Origin: Thermoanaerobaculia bacterium
GTDB taxonomy: Bacteria; Acidobacteriota; Thermoanaerobaculia; Multivoradales; JAIOJS01
Direction: 5' to 3'
NCBI GenBank assembly: GCA_030429235.1
Contig: JAUIDB010000024.1
Coordinates: 1-64,000, forward strand
Length of the DNA stretch: 64,000 bases
The notes under the pieces: model-generated
What the model saw: the letters and a program-made list of their open reading frames with translations, nothing else
Told to the model about the DNA's origin: nothing
Database searches by the model: none
Shown here: piece by piece, positions 8,496 through 17,540 of the stretch
How the letters are laid out: the number at the start of each line of letters is the position of its first letter
Position numbering within the stretch: the stretch's first letter is position 1
Position numbers and translations under genes: made by a program

Positions 8496-10322
8496 CTACT
8501 CCACCGTTACGCTCTTGGCCAGATTGCGCGGCTGGTCGACGTCGGCCCCGCGGCGAACCCCCACGTGGTAGGCCAGCAGCTGCAGCGGGATGACGTTGAC
8601 CACCGGCTGCAAGTGCTCACCCACCGACGGGACCGTCAGGACCGCATCAGCTAGGTCCGCGAAGTCCTGCGGGCGGTCGGTGACAACCAGGACCTTGCCG
8701 TCTCGGGCTTTGGCCTCTTGGAGGTTGGAGCGCATCTTGTCGAAGACCTTGCCCCCGGTGGCGATGGCCACCACGGGTAGGTCCTCGTCGATCAATGCGA
8801 TCGGACCGTGCTTCATCTCGCCGGCCGGATACCCCTCGGCGTGGATGTAGGAGATCTCCTTGAGCTTGAGCGCTCCCTCCAGGGCGATCGGGTAGTTGAT
8901 CCCGCGACCGAGGTAGAGGAAGTCCTGGGCCCGATGTACCGAGCGAGCCAGGGCATCGATCGCCTCCTCCTGCTCGAGGGCCTCGGCCACCGCCTGGGGC
9001 AGGTGGGCCAGATCCCGCACGATCGACTCGGCGACCGCGACCCCGCGCACCCGGGCCAGGTGCAGGGCGAGGAGGTAGAAGGCCACCAACTGCGTGGTGA
9101 AGGCCTTGGTCGAGGCAACTCCGACCTCGGGCCCGGCGTGGGTGATCAACGAACCCTCGCTGATCCGGGTCGCCTGGCTCCCCGGCACGTTGCAGATGCA
9201 GGCGAGGGTGGCGCCGCGTTCTCGGGCCGCCTCCATCGCCGACAGGGTGTCGGCGGTCTCCCCCGATTGGGTGATCCCGATCGCCAGCACGCCAGAATCG
9301 ACTATGGGGTTGCGGTAGCGGTACTCGGATCCGTAGTCGACCTCGACCGGCACCCGCACCAACTCCTCGATCAGAAACTTCCCGATCAGAGCCGAGTGCC
9401 AGGAGGTACCGCAAGCCAGGAGATGGATCCGATCGATCTGTTGCAACGTCTCGTCCGAGATCCCCAGATCCTCCAGATGGACGCTGCAACGCTCGAAGTT
9501 GACCCGACCTGCGAAGGTCTCCTGCAGGGCCCTGGGCTGCTCGTGGATCTCCTTCAACATGAAGTGCTTGTAGCCGCCCTTCTCGGCCTGGATGGGGTCC
9601 CAGGTCAAGTGGTGTTCGGGGCGTTCGACGGGCTGTCCAGCCTGGTCGCGGACCGAGAACCCATCGGCCGTCAGCACCGCGCTGTCGCCGTTCTCGAGGT
9701 AGACGACGCGTCGAGTGTGCTCGAGCAGCGCGGTGGGATCCGAGGCCAGGAACTGCTCGCCGTCGCCGATTCCGAGGACCAACGGAGGCCCCTGCCGAGC
9801 CACCACGACCCGCCGCTCCCGATCGCCGACCGCCACCGCGGCGAAGGCGTAGTGTCCCTCCAGACGGGCCACGACCCGACGGACCGCCTCCTCGAGGTCA
9901 CCCACTCGATCGAATTCGGACGACAGCAGATTGGCCACCACTTCGGTATCGGTCTCCGACTGGAAGGTCCAGTCCCGAGCCAGCAACTCCTGTTTGAGTT
10001 CGGCGAAGTTCTCGATGATCCCGTTGTGGATCACGGCGAGGCGACCCTTGGAATCGACCAGGGGATGCGCGTTACGCTCAGAGGGGCGCCCGTGCGTCGC
10101 CCACCGGGTGTGCCCGACGCCGAGCGATCCGGCCACCGGCCGCGTCTCGAGGCGACCGACCAGTCCGTCGAGTTTGCCTTCCGCCTTGACGGTCGTCAGG
10201 TCCTCCCCGTCGATCACGGCGACGCCCGCCGAGTCGTACCCCCGGTACTCGAGCTTGCGCAGACCAGAGAGCAGGATGGGGACGACCTCCTGGTGTCCGA
10301 CGTAGCCGACGATTCCGCACAT
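8496..10322 (-). CDS. glmS: Glutamine-fructose-6-phosphate aminotransferase (isomerizing)
   Basis: Makes glucosamine-6-phosphate from fructose-6-phosphate and glutamine, the first step to UDP-GlcNAc. 608 residues, normal length. It begins MCGIVGYVG with the Cys2 nucleophile of the class II glutaminase domain (about 1-230). Two SIS domains follow, with ACGTSWHSALIGK, ITQSGETADT and the second-SIS GRGINYPIALEGALKLKE. It ends in the conserved AKSVTVE tail. The ATG has AAGGAG seven bases upstream. It starts four bases after the glmU stop, so two steps of the same pathway are co-transcribed. No glmS ribozyme or leader is present; the gene sits inside the operon. Confidence 0.98.
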   Translation of the reverse strand: MCGIVGYVGHQEVVPILLSGLRKLEYRGYDSAGVAVIDGEDLTTVKAEGKLDGLVGRLETRPVAGSLGVGHTRWATHGRPSERNAHPLVDSKGRLAVIHNGIIENFAELKQELLARDWTFQSETDTEVVANLLSSEFDRVGDLEEAVRRVVARLEGHYAFAAVAVGDRERRVVVARQGPPLVLGIGDGEQFLASDPTALLEHTRRVVYLENGDSAVLTADGFSVRDQAGQPVERPEHHLTWDPIQAEKGGYKHFMLKEIHEQPRALQETFAGRVNFERCSVHLEDLGISDETLQQIDRIHLLACGTSWHSALIGKFLIEELVRVPVEVDYGSEYRYRNPIVDSGVLAIGITQSGETADTLSAMEAARERGATLACICNVPGSQATRISEGSLITHAGPEVGVASTKAFTTQLVAFYLLALHLARVRGVAVAESIVRDLAHLPQAVAEALEQEEAIDALARSVHRAQDFLYLGRGINYPIALEGALKLKEISYIHAEGYPAGEMKHGPIALIDEDLPVVAIATGGKVFDKMRSNLQEAKARDGKVLVVTDRPQDFADLADAVLTVPSVGEHLQPVVNVIPLQLLAYHVGVRRGADVDQPRNLAKSVTVE

Positions 10323-10326
10323 GGTG

Positions 10327-11730
10327 CTACTCCTTGGCGTCGTCGGGACGAGGCCGACGGGTCCATTCGGGGATGTTGCGCTGCCGAGCCCGACCTACGG
10401 CCAGGGCCTCGTTCGGCACGTCCTTGGTGATCACCGATCCGGCCCCGGTCGTGGCCCCGTCGCCCACCGTCACCGGAGCCACCAACATGGTGTCGCTCCC
10501 CACAAAGGCTCCCTTGCCGATCTGGGTTCGGTGCTTGTTGACACCGTCGTAGTTGCAGGTCACGACGCCGGCACCGATGTTGGCTCCCGCTCCGACTTCG
10601 GCGTCCCCCAGATAGGTGAGGTGGGACGCCTTGGCGCCGGCACCGAGGACTGCGTTCTTTACCTCGACGAAGTTGCCGACCCGCGCCTCGGCCTCGAGAC
10701 GTGCCGCGGGGCGCAGCCGAGCAAACGGTCCGACCTGGCAGGAAGGTCCGACCTCGGCGCGGTCGAGCACCGAGTAGGGGTGTACGACGCTCCCGGATTC
10801 GATCGAGCTATCGCGGATCCAACATCCCTGGTGCACGGTGACTCCGGTCGCGATCCGCGTCCGTCCACTGAGTTGCACCTGGGGATGGAGCACCACGTCG
10901 GGTGCCACCTCGACGTCGGGACCGACCCGAATAGTCGACGGCGCGATCAGGCTGACCCCCTCGGCGAACAGTTGGTGTCGTCGTCGCTCCATCAACACTT
11001 CGTCGACCCGAGCCAGCTCGGCCCGGGTGTTGACTCCGGTGGCCTCGTCGGGATCCTTGAGGTAGTGCAGGGCGATCCGCCCCTGTCGTGCCAACGCCGT
11101 AACCGCATCGGTCAGATAGAGCTCCCCCTGCGCGTTGTCCGTGCCGATCGCGCGCAGCGCGTCGAAGGTCGGCCCCGCCGGCAGAGCGTAGATCCCGGCG
11201 TTGATGGTTCGGATCTGGAGCTGTTCGGGCGATGCATCCGCCGCTTCGACGATGGCGGCGAGACCACCCGTGCCATCGTCGAGCACCCGTCCCAGGCTGC
11301 CGGGCTCGTCCATCTCCGCCACCACCATGGCCCCGGCGCCGGCCCGGGCCAGGGCGACGAGCTGCTGCAGGGTCTCGGGACGTACCAGAGGCACGTCTCC
11401 CGACAGGACCAGCAGCAGATCCTCACGAGCGACGACGGCCTCGGCCTGGGCCAGCGCGTGCCCGGTGCCGAGTTGTTCGGCCTGGACCACCCACCGCACG
11501 CCAGCGTCCTCGAAACGCTCCTGCACCTCCTCGGCGCGGTGTCCGACGACCGCCACGGCATCTTCGCACCCCGTGCGACGCGCAGCGTCCAGTACCCAAC
11601 CCAAGAGAGGCCATCCAGCCGCCTCGTGGAGCACCTTGGGGAGTTCGGAGCGCATGCGCGTACCCTTACCCGCCGCCAGGACCACCGCCACGACACGACC
11701 GGACTCGGTTCCCGTCGCGCCCGCCGTCAC
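10327..11730 (-). CDS. glmU: Bifunctional GlcN-1-P acetyltransferase / GlcNAc-1-P uridylyltransferase
   Basis: Catalyses the last two steps to UDP-GlcNAc. 467 residues: an N-terminal nucleotidyltransferase domain with LAAGKGTRMRSELPKVLH (about 17-34), then a left-handed beta-helix acetyltransferase domain with hexapeptide repeats (about 260-450) containing KNAVLGAGAKASHLTYLGD and GAGVVTCNYDGVNKH. The catalytic His and the YLGDAEVG region are intact. The start is GTG 11730 with GGGAG eight bases upstream. It follows the TPR gene by 30 bases and precedes glmS by four, in the polarity-to-wall-precursor operon. Confidence 0.97.
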   Translation of the reverse strand: MTAGATGTESGRVVAVVLAAGKGTRMRSELPKVLHEAAGWPLLGWVLDAARRTGCEDAVAVVGHRAEEVQERFEDAGVRWVVQAEQLGTGHALAQAEAVVAREDLLLVLSGDVPLVRPETLQQLVALARAGAGAMVVAEMDEPGSLGRVLDDGTGGLAAIVEAADASPEQLQIRTINAGIYALPAGPTFDALRAIGTDNAQGELYLTDAVTALARQGRIALHYLKDPDEATGVNTRAELARVDEVLMERRRHQLFAEGVSLIAPSTIRVGPDVEVAPDVVLHPQVQLSGRTRIATGVTVHQGCWIRDSSIESGSVVHPYSVLDRAEVGPSCQVGPFARLRPAARLEAEARVGNFVEVKNAVLGAGAKASHLTYLGDAEVGAGANIGAGVVTCNYDGVNKHRTQIGKGAFVGSDTMLVAPVTVGDGATTGAGSVITKDVPNEALAVGRARQRNIPEWTRRPRPDDAKE

Positions 11731-11760
11731 GAAATCGGCTCCCAGTGCGGAGCGCTCACT

Positions 11761-12381
11761 TCACTCACCGACTGCGAAGAGGGCCGCAAACTCGTCGGAT
11801 TCCCGCAGGTCCTCGAGGTCGGGATCGTGTCGTGCCTGGCCTCGGCTGCGCGCGTCGAGTTCATAGGCCTTCTCGAGATGGGCCGCCGCCGCCTCCAGGT
11901 TGCCCTGCAGCACCTCGACCGTGGCCGCGAGATAGGCGAACCGACCACCGTCCGACCGCTTCGCCTTGCGGCACAGAGCCAGGGCACCGGGGTAGTCCCC
12001 CGCGTTCTTGAGGACCACGGCTTCCAGGTACGGATCGTTCGGTTTCTCCGTTCCGGTCCGGGCCGAAGCCACCTTGGCGTACTGTCGCGCCCGCGCCACC
12101 ACCTCGGGCGGGCCGTCGCTCTCTCCGACCAGGCTCAGCGCCTCCGCTGCTTCCTTCCAGCGCTCGGCGTACAGGGCCTGCATTCCGCGCTCGAAGGTAG
12201 CGATCAAGGCGAGTTCGGACTCGGCCCGGTCCCCACCCGTGGAGTCGATCTGTAGATCGCGCAGCTTGGCTTCGACCGTCTCGGAATCGGTGTGAAGACG
12301 CTCCGCCATCTCCCGCGGGGACTTCACCCCGGCATACCGTTCGAGGTACTGCACCTCGACCTCCAGCCAACGTCGACTCAT
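11761..12381 (-). CDS. TPR-like protein co-translated with MglA, unknown function
   Basis: 206 residues, soluble, no signal peptide. The N-terminus (about 1-50) reads as a small helical domain ([19 protein letters not shown], then [12 protein letters not shown]) that looks like a helix-turn-helix or peptide-binding bundle. Residues 65-200 form TPR-like helical repeats ([48 protein letters not shown]). Its ATG overlaps the mglA stop by four bases, which implies a stoichiometric link with MglA. It may be an MglA effector or adaptor; that is inference from coupling only. I do not recognise a named family. Confidence 0.75.
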   Translation of the reverse strand: MSRRWLEVEVQYLERYAGVKSPREMAERLHTDSETVEAKLRDLQIDSTGGDRAESELALIATFERGMQALYAERWKEAAEALSLVGESDGPPEVVARARQYAKVASARTGTEKPNDPYLEAVVLKNAGDYPGALALCRKAKRSDGGRFAYLAATVEVLQGNLEAAAAHLEKAYELDARSRGQARHDPDLEDLRESDEFAALFAVGE

Positions 12382-12962
12382 CGCTTGCGCAGCTCGACGA
12401 GGATCAGCTTCGCCACCGCCTTGAGGGTGTCGAAGACGCCGATACCTTCTGGTGCGACCGCCTCGAAGGTGGGCTCGCGCTTGAAGTTCAGGGTCCGGTA
12501 CATGTCGTCCACCGTCATCGCGTTGGGCAGATCGCGCTTGTTGAACTGCAACGCGTAGGGAATGGTGTTCAGATCCAGACCGTGCTCCTTGAGGTTGGAA
12601 TCGAGGTTCCGGATCGCCTCGATGTTGGCTTCGCGCCGCTCTTCCTGGCTGTCGGCCACGAACACCACGCCATCCACCCCTTTGAGGATCAGTTTTCGGC
12701 TGGCGTCGTAGAACACCTGACCCGGCACCGTGTAGAGGTGGAACCGGGTGGTGAAGCCGCGGATCGAACCGAGGTCGAGGGGCAGGAAATCGAAAAAGAG
12801 GGTGCGGTCAGCTTCCGTGGCCAGCGAGATCATCTTGCCTTTGGCGTCGGGAGCGGTCTTGTTGTAGATGTACTGCAGGTTGGTCGTCTTGCCCCCCAGG
12901 CCGGGACCGTAGTAGACGATCTTGCAGTTGATCTCCTTGCTGGCGTAGTTGATGAAAGTCAT
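12378..12962 (-). CDS. mglA: MglA-type small Ras-like GTPase (cell polarity)
   Basis: A 194-residue cytoplasmic GTPase that sets front-rear polarity for type IV pili or gliding in Myxococcus and Thermus. It shows the MglA P-loop [11 protein letters not shown], the switch II region [13 protein letters not shown] instead of the canonical Ras DxxG, and NKRDLP for guanine recognition. The start [19 protein letters not shown] is the typical MglA N-terminus. The mglB stop lies 82 bases upstream and the TPR gene overlaps its stop by four bases. MglB should be its GTPase-activating partner. No motility motor or pilus genes lie in the window. Confidence 0.95.
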   Translation of the reverse strand: MTFINYASKEINCKIVYYGPGLGGKTTNLQYIYNKTAPDAKGKMISLATEADRTLFFDFLPLDLGSIRGFTTRFHLYTVPGQVFYDASRKLILKGVDGVVFVADSQEERREANIEAIRNLDSNLKEHGLDLNTIPYALQFNKRDLPNAMTVDDMYRTLNFKREPTFEAVAPEGIGVFDTLKAVAKLILVELRKR

Positions 12963-13044
12963 CGCGTTTGGCTATCTCCGGGCTCTCGGAACCGACGGCC
13001 TCTGAACGGCGCCAGGGCCGCCCCTCGTCGTCTCCCCGCTCGCA

Positions 13045-13533
13045 CTACTCGCTGAAGAGGGCGTCGATGTCCTCTTCGGTAATCTCCGAGAAGGGACTGG
13101 CGTCGGCCTCGGAAGTGGCCTCCTCCCCCTTGCGGGCCATCGCCTCGAAGATCCGCTCCATCTCTTGGCTGGAGCGCTTCACCCGCAGGCGCACCAGACC
13201 GAGCGAAGAGCGGTCGTCGAAAATCACCAGGAGAATCGCACGCTTGCCCACGATCGAGATGTGAATGTGGTCCTGCTGCCCCTCGTGGAAGAGCACCGAG
13301 AATTCACGCTCGCCGATCAACTTCGCCAGACCGTCGGTGGCGGCGACGTTACCCGCCGTCAGCGAGGCCAGCGACGTCGTGTCGAACTGCTCGGTTTCAC
13401 CCGCCGAGGCGATCTGTTGACCGTTCTTGTCGATCAGGAATACGACCCGGGCGTTGGCATCATGGCGCAACCGCTGGAGGGACTCCTCCAGTTGCCCAAA
13501 CTCCTCGCCGTAGATCACCAAGTTCGAAGGCAT
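13045..13533 (-). CDS. mglB: MglB-type roadblock/LC7 protein (GAP of MglA)
   Basis: 162 residues. The roadblock/LC7 fold covers about residues 8-125, with LVIYGEEFGQLEESLQRL, VVFLIDKNGQQIAS and the FHEGQQDHIHISIVG strands found in MglB homologs. An acidic C-terminal tail (about 135-162, SEITEEDIDALFSE) follows. MglB dimers stimulate MglA GTP hydrolysis and mark the opposite cell pole. The ATG is preceded by GGGAG eight bases upstream, with an extended -10 candidate further up. It is the first gene of the mglB-mglA-TPR-glmU-glmS-uvrD run. Overlap between mglB and mglA, common elsewhere, is absent; the 82-base gap holds nothing I recognise. Confidence 0.93.
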   Translation of the reverse strand: MPSNLVIYGEEFGQLEESLQRLRHDANARVVFLIDKNGQQIASAGETEQFDTTSLASLTAGNVAATDGLAKLIGEREFSVLFHEGQQDHIHISIVGKRAILLVIFDDRSSLGLVRLRVKRSSQEMERIFEAMARKGEEATSEADASPFSEITEEDIDALFSE

Positions 13534-13554
13534 GTTTTCAACTCCCGGCTGCTA

Positions 13555-13563
13555 GATATATCA
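13555..13563 (-). promoter_or_regulatory. Candidate extended -10 promoter for the mglBA operon
   Basis: The minus strand reads TGATATATC: TG, one base, then TATATC, an extended -10. No clear -35 is seen 16-18 bases further up. It leaves a short leader with GGGAG before mglB ATG 13533. This is the only promoter-like site I found for the 9-kb run. Confidence 0.4.
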
Positions 13564-13671
13564 CAGTGGTCTCGCCCGAAGCCGCCTTCGCACACGCTCC
13601 CACGGCGCACCAAAGGATCCGGTTCCGAGTGCCCGAGTCTACGTCAAGAAGACCACTTTCCCAAGAGCTGA

Positions 13672-14148
13672 TCACCGGAAGTAGCGCCATCCGGTCAGAA
13701 TGTCCGACTCGGCGAGGACGATCTCGCGGCCCGACTCGGTGAAGGCCAGCGGAATCGGCTTGCAGCCTCCCCCTCCGTCGTTCACCTCCTGCACCCGGAA
13801 GGACTTGTCGCACTTGCGACAGGTAACCCAGTCTCCGCCGGGAGCGTAACCACGCTTCAGCTTGTAGCAGATCTCGTTGGCGTCGAACGCCACCTGGAGC
13901 ATGCCGTTGCGGTCGCGAGCGACGAAAAAACGGACCTCCTGATTGCCCGGGTTCAAGAACCGGTAGAAGCGGAAGTCGCCGCTGCCCAGGTCGTCGACCC
14001 CGATCCGCACCACTCCCTGCCGGTCGGGTGACACCCGAATGAAGTCCTGTCCCGGCCCTCCCGCCAGGATCAGGTCGGCGAGGAGTACCGCACCGAAGAA
14101 GAGCGGCACGAGCAGCAGTCCGTAGACGGGTCGAAAGCGTGTCTTCAT
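13672..14148 (-). CDS. Membrane-anchored DUF2318-like Cys protein
   Basis: 158 residues. Residues 1-30 form a single signal-anchor helix (KTRFRPVYGLLLVPLFFG). The exported part contains FDANEICYKLKRGY, WVTCRKCDKSF and GGGGCKPIPL, an arrangement of Cys residues matching DUF2318, a family often encoded near iron or copper uptake systems and thought to bind metal or redox cofactors. No Ftr1-like permease is nearby. I prefer ATG 14148 because TATACT sits seven bases upstream (leaderless type) and because this start puts the hydrophobic segment at the N-terminus. GTG 14190 would add 14 residues. Function is inferred from the family only. Confidence 0.75.
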   Translation of the reverse strand: MKTRFRPVYGLLLVPLFFGAVLLADLILAGGPGQDFIRVSPDRQGVVRIGVDDLGSGDFRFYRFLNPGNQEVRFFVARDRNGMLQVAFDANEICYKLKRGYAPGGDWVTCRKCDKSFRVQEVNDGGGGCKPIPLAFTESGREIVLAESDILTGWRYFR

Positions 14149-14155
14149 CGGAGGA

Positions 14156-14161
14156 AGTATA
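14156..14161 (-). promoter_or_regulatory. Leaderless-type -10 element (TATACT) before the DUF2318 gene
   Basis: On the minus strand TATACT matches the -10 consensus at five of six positions and ends seven bases before ATG 14148. There is no Shine-Dalgarno between. No -35 match is seen. The transcript would start at or next to the start codon. Confidence 0.5.
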
Positions 14162-14307
14162 GAACCTTCTCGGGTTCCGAGGCTCGCCACGACGAGGAGC
14201 GGCCTCTCCGGCCCGTGCTAGAGTTTTCGGGCCATCCCGCTACCCCAGCGGCCAGCCCCGGACGCTGGCTCTACGATCCCCTCCCCCACCGCCCGAAGGA
14301 GGCTCCT

Positions 14308-15771
14308 ATGTGTCTCCGCCAGAGATCGATTCCCGCTGCGGCCGCACTCCTCGGGTTCTTGCTCGTCGCCGGCTCTCCCGTGGTCGCTGACGGGACCGAT
14401 TGGAGCCGGTTTCGCGGACCCAACGGGAGCGGTGTCGACGAGAGCTCGCCGCTGCCCAACCTGGAACAGCCCGCCGAGCAAGAGCGTTGGGCTACGCCGG
14501 TGCCCCTGGGCCGTTCGTCGCCGGCGGTGGGCGAAGAACTGCTCTTCCTCACCGCGGTGGAGGGCCATCGGTTGTCGACCCTGGCCTTCGACCGGAGCGA
14601 CGGTACCCTGGTGTGGAAACGGTCGGTGGAGCGCCCCCGGGAAGAGACGATCTACCCGGCGACCGACTCCGCCACCCCCAGCCCCGTGACCGACGGTAGC
14701 AACGTCGTCGTCTTCTTCCAGGAGTTCGGTCTGATCTCGTACGACGCCACCGGCGTCGAACGCTGGCGCCACCCCCTGGGCCCGTTCCGCAACTTCTACG
14801 GCACCAGCGCCTCTCCGCTTCTGGTCTCCGGTCTGGTGATCCAGGTCTGCGACCAGGCCGAGAGTTCCTTCGTGGTCGCGGTCGATGCCGACTCCGGGAA
14901 GCAGGTCTGGCGGCAGGACCGCGACGGCCGCGTCGAGGCCTACGCCACCCCGATCCTCTACCCCGGCGACCACGATCCCACCGCGCTGCTCCTCCTGGGA
15001 TCGCGCTGGATCGATGCCTACGAACCCACCACGGGGCGGCACCTGTGGAGTACCCCTGGTCTGGGTAGCGGTCCGGTGGCCAGCCTGGTTCTGGTAGGCA
15101 ACACCCTGTTCACCTCCGCTCCCCAACACGCCGAAGACGGCTGGCCCGAGTTCGGCCCACTGGCCGACAAGTACGACGCCAATGGAGACGGCGTGTTCTC
15201 GCCCGTCGAGGTCGACGGCGTGTGGCTCGCCAACCATTTCGGCTGGCTCGACGTCGACGGTGACGGCGCGATCAGCCCGTCGGACTGGGCCAACCTGGCA
15301 CAGCAGGTCTCCCACGACGATTGGGGGGTCTACGCCCTGCGCCTCGGGGCCGACGGCGGTGAGAAGGTGTGGAACTACCGCAGCAACGTCCCCTACATCC
15401 CGACTCCCCTGGCCTATCGAGGCGTGCTGTACCTGATCAAGGACGACGTGCTGACCGCACTCGACCAGCAGAGCGGAGAGCTCCTCGAAAAGGGGCGCCT
15501 GGAGGGCAAGGGAGGCAAGGTCTACTCCTCCCCCGTCGCCGGCGACGGCAAGGTCTTCATCGGTTCGCTGGGTGGAGAACTGATCGTCCTACGGGCGGGC
15601 CGCGACTGGGAGGTCACCGCCCGCCACGATCTCGACGGCGAGATCTGGGCCACCCCGGCGATCGCGGATGGGCATCTGTACGTCCGCACCTCGAATCGGC
15701 TGCTCGACTACTCGGTGCCCGCGGCCGTCGAGCCGGCCACGGAGACGGTAACCGAAGCCGCAGGGGACTGA
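14308..15771 (+). CDS. Secreted PQQ-like beta-propeller protein with embedded EF-hand pair
   Basis: 487 residues. A signal peptide (about 1-27, AAALLGFLLVAGSPVVA) precedes WSRFRGPNGSG, the entry motif of PQQ-like/BamB-like propellers. Blades recur as LAFDRSDGTLVWKR, VAVDADSGKQVWR and LYLIKDDVLTALDQQSGELL. Between blades, about residues 290-335, lie two calcium-loop sequences, DANGDGVFSPVE and DVDGDGAISPSD, a classic EF-hand pair. No quinoprotein dehydrogenase catalytic residues are evident, so a scaffolding or binding role is likelier than an enzyme. The start is set by AAGGAGG five bases before ATG 14308; the frame is open further upstream. It appears to be a single-gene unit diverging from the DUF2318 gene. 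Confidence 0.88.
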   Translation: MCLRQRSIPAAAALLGFLLVAGSPVVADGTDWSRFRGPNGSGVDESSPLPNLEQPAEQERWATPVPLGRSSPAVGEELLFLTAVEGHRLSTLAFDRSDGTLVWKRSVERPREETIYPATDSATPSPVTDGSNVVVFFQEFGLISYDATGVERWRHPLGPFRNFYGTSASPLLVSGLVIQVCDQAESSFVVAVDADSGKQVWRQDRDGRVEAYATPILYPGDHDPTALLLLGSRWIDAYEPTTGRHLWSTPGLGSGPVASLVLVGNTLFTSAPQHAEDGWPEFGPLADKYDANGDGVFSPVEVDGVWLANHFGWLDVDGDGAISPSDWANLAQQVSHDDWGVYALRLGADGGEKVWNYRSNVPYIPTPLAYRGVLYLIKDDVLTALDQQSGELLEKGRLEGKGGKVYSSPVAGDGKVFIGSLGGELIVLRAGRDWEVTARHDLDGEIWATPAIADGHLYVRTSNRLLDYSVPAAVEPATETVTEAAGD

Positions 15772-15785
15772 GCGGGATCGATCCG

Positions 15786-15814
15786 TTGCCTCCGTGAGGC
15801 ACAGCGCGTACCAT
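15786..15814 (+). promoter_or_regulatory. Leaderless-type promoter of the diguanylate cyclase gene
   Basis: TTGCCT and TACCAT are separated by 17 bases, and TACCAT ends seven bases before ATG 15822. No Shine-Dalgarno lies between. Of the seven leaderless candidates this is the only one with a plausible -35. A small inverted repeat, TGCCTC-CGT-GAGGCA (15787-15801), overlaps the -35 and could be an operator. Confidence 0.5.
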
Positions 15815-15821
15815 CGTCTCG

Positions 15822-17498
15822 ATGTCCCCTTCCAGCCGTTATGGCTCGCTGGCTCTCCTCGCCGCCGCGGTGAGTGGTGTCGCCTGGTCCTTCTTCGGCG
15901 CCCCGGGACCGCGAGGGATCGAGGAATCGCCTCTCCTGGTCATCGCCTTCCTGGTCGCTGGAATCCTGGCGGCTCGACATCGACCCTGGGGTCGGCTCGG
16001 TCTGGGCATCGGCGCGGCCATGGTCGCCCCGGTCGCGCTGCTCCTCGGACCCGCAGCCACCCTGGTGGTCGCCGTGGGGACCAGCGCTAGTGGCTTTCTG
16101 GGCAGCGGTCGTCGACAACAACCTCGCAGTCGACGGTTGGACGACCTCACTCGACACACCCTGGTCGCGTCTCTGGTCGTGTCCCTCGACGCGGCGGTCG
16201 CCGTCTCCCCCCAGGCCCGCACCCTGTTGATCCTGATCCTCTGGACCGGAGGTCTCGTCTCGATCCAACTCCTGCAACAGCGACTCGCTGGCCGGCAACA
16301 GATCGAAACCTGGCGTCTGGTCCTCGCCGCCCTGATCGAGACGGTGGCGCTGGCCACCGGCATGGTGCTGGCCGCCGTAGCCCAGGGAGTGACGGTCGAA
16401 GCGAGCCTGGCCCTGGCCATTGCGCTGGCTACGCTGGCCGTCGAAGCCTCCCGACAGAGCCGGTTGCGCGAGCAAGCCGAGATCCGCGTCCGCGCCTTCG
16501 AGCGCCTGGGCCGCGCCGGACGTCGGCTCGTCACCCAGCCCTCGGAGGTCGGCGGTGTGGCCCCCGCCCTGTACCGGGAGTGCCGCCAGGTTCTGCGCTT
16601 CGACGGCTTCGAGCTGGAGCTGGTGCCGCGGCGTTCCGGCGACGCCTCCGAGTTCTGGTCCGCTGGCCCCGACGGTAGGCTGCACAACCAACCACTGGAG
16701 CTTCCGGAGCGTCCTCCGATGCGCCCCCGGGTGCCACGGCGCGTGGAGTGGCAACGCTTCGAGCACCGACTCGACGCCGGGGGCGTCGACGCGCTCGCCT
16801 ACCTCCGTCTCTGGTGTGATCCCCGTCGGATCAGTCCCGACAGCGAGGAGCTCTTGCAGCAGCTCGTCCCACAACTCGGCGGCATGGTCTATCGGGCGCT
16901 GCTCGGCGAGCAAGCCCGCACCGATCCACTGACCGGAACGGCGTTGCGTCGGGTCTTCGATACCCGGCTCGAGGAGGCCTTTGCCCGCAGTCGCTCCAGC
17001 GGGGATCCGGTGGCGATCGTGCTCTGCGACCTCGACTTCTTCAAGCGTGTCAACGACACCTACGGGCACGCAGCGGGCGACCGAGCCCTCGTCGCCGTCG
17101 CCTCGGTCCTGAGTTCCGGCCTTCGCGAGAGCGACCTGTGCTCGCGTTACGGCGGGGAGGAGTTCGCCCTCGTCCTGGAGGGCCTCGAGGGTCAACGAGT
17201 GCTCGAGGTGGCCGATCAGATCCGCCAACGGGTCGAAGCCCTCGAGGTACCGGCGGACGAGACCGACACCCTGCTACCGCTCACCCTATCGGCCGGGATC
17301 GCGGTCTATCCCGAAGTCCACTGCCACCGACCCGAGGAGCTGACCGAACTCGCCGACATCGCGCTCTACGAAGCCAAGAACCTCGGCCGCAACGGTTGTC
17401 TGCTCTACCGGGGCAGCGGGCGATTCCAGGACGCGCGGGGCCGGGTCATCGAAACGCGGGAAGCCGGCCAGGTCGAGGCGCCTCACTTCTTCGCCTGA
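15822..17498 (+). CDS. Membrane-bound GGDEF diguanylate cyclase
   Basis: 558 residues. The N-terminal 200 residues contain about six hydrophobic segments forming a membrane input module. A middle region (about 220-365) after a short coiled segment looks like a degenerate GAF-like fold. The GGDEF domain covers about 370-545: DPLTGTALRRVF, LCDLDFFKRVNDTYGHAAGD and the active-site loop RYGGEEF. The RESD five residues before GGEEF is an intact RxxD I-site, so product inhibition by c-di-GMP is expected. It should synthesise c-di-GMP from two GTP. No EAL or PilZ protein is next to it. The gene converges with trkH. Confidence 0.93.
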   Translation: MSPSSRYGSLALLAAAVSGVAWSFFGAPGPRGIEESPLLVIAFLVAGILAARHRPWGRLGLGIGAAMVAPVALLLGPAATLVVAVGTSASGFLGSGRRQQPRSRRLDDLTRHTLVASLVVSLDAAVAVSPQARTLLILILWTGGLVSIQLLQQRLAGRQQIETWRLVLAALIETVALATGMVLAAVAQGVTVEASLALAIALATLAVEASRQSRLREQAEIRVRAFERLGRAGRRLVTQPSEVGGVAPALYRECRQVLRFDGFELELVPRRSGDASEFWSAGPDGRLHNQPLELPERPPMRPRVPRRVEWQRFEHRLDAGGVDALAYLRLWCDPRRISPDSEELLQQLVPQLGGMVYRALLGEQARTDPLTGTALRRVFDTRLEEAFARSRSSGDPVAIVLCDLDFFKRVNDTYGHAAGDRALVAVASVLSSGLRESDLCSRYGGEEFALVLEGLEGQRVLEVADQIRQRVEALEVPADETDTLLPLTLSAGIAVYPEVHCHRPEELTELADIALYEAKNLGRNGCLLYRGSGRFQDARGRVIETREAGQVEAPHFFA

Positions 17499-17540
17499 AG
17501 CGCCGCGCGGCCACGGCGTCGTGCGCCCCGCTGACGCGCC

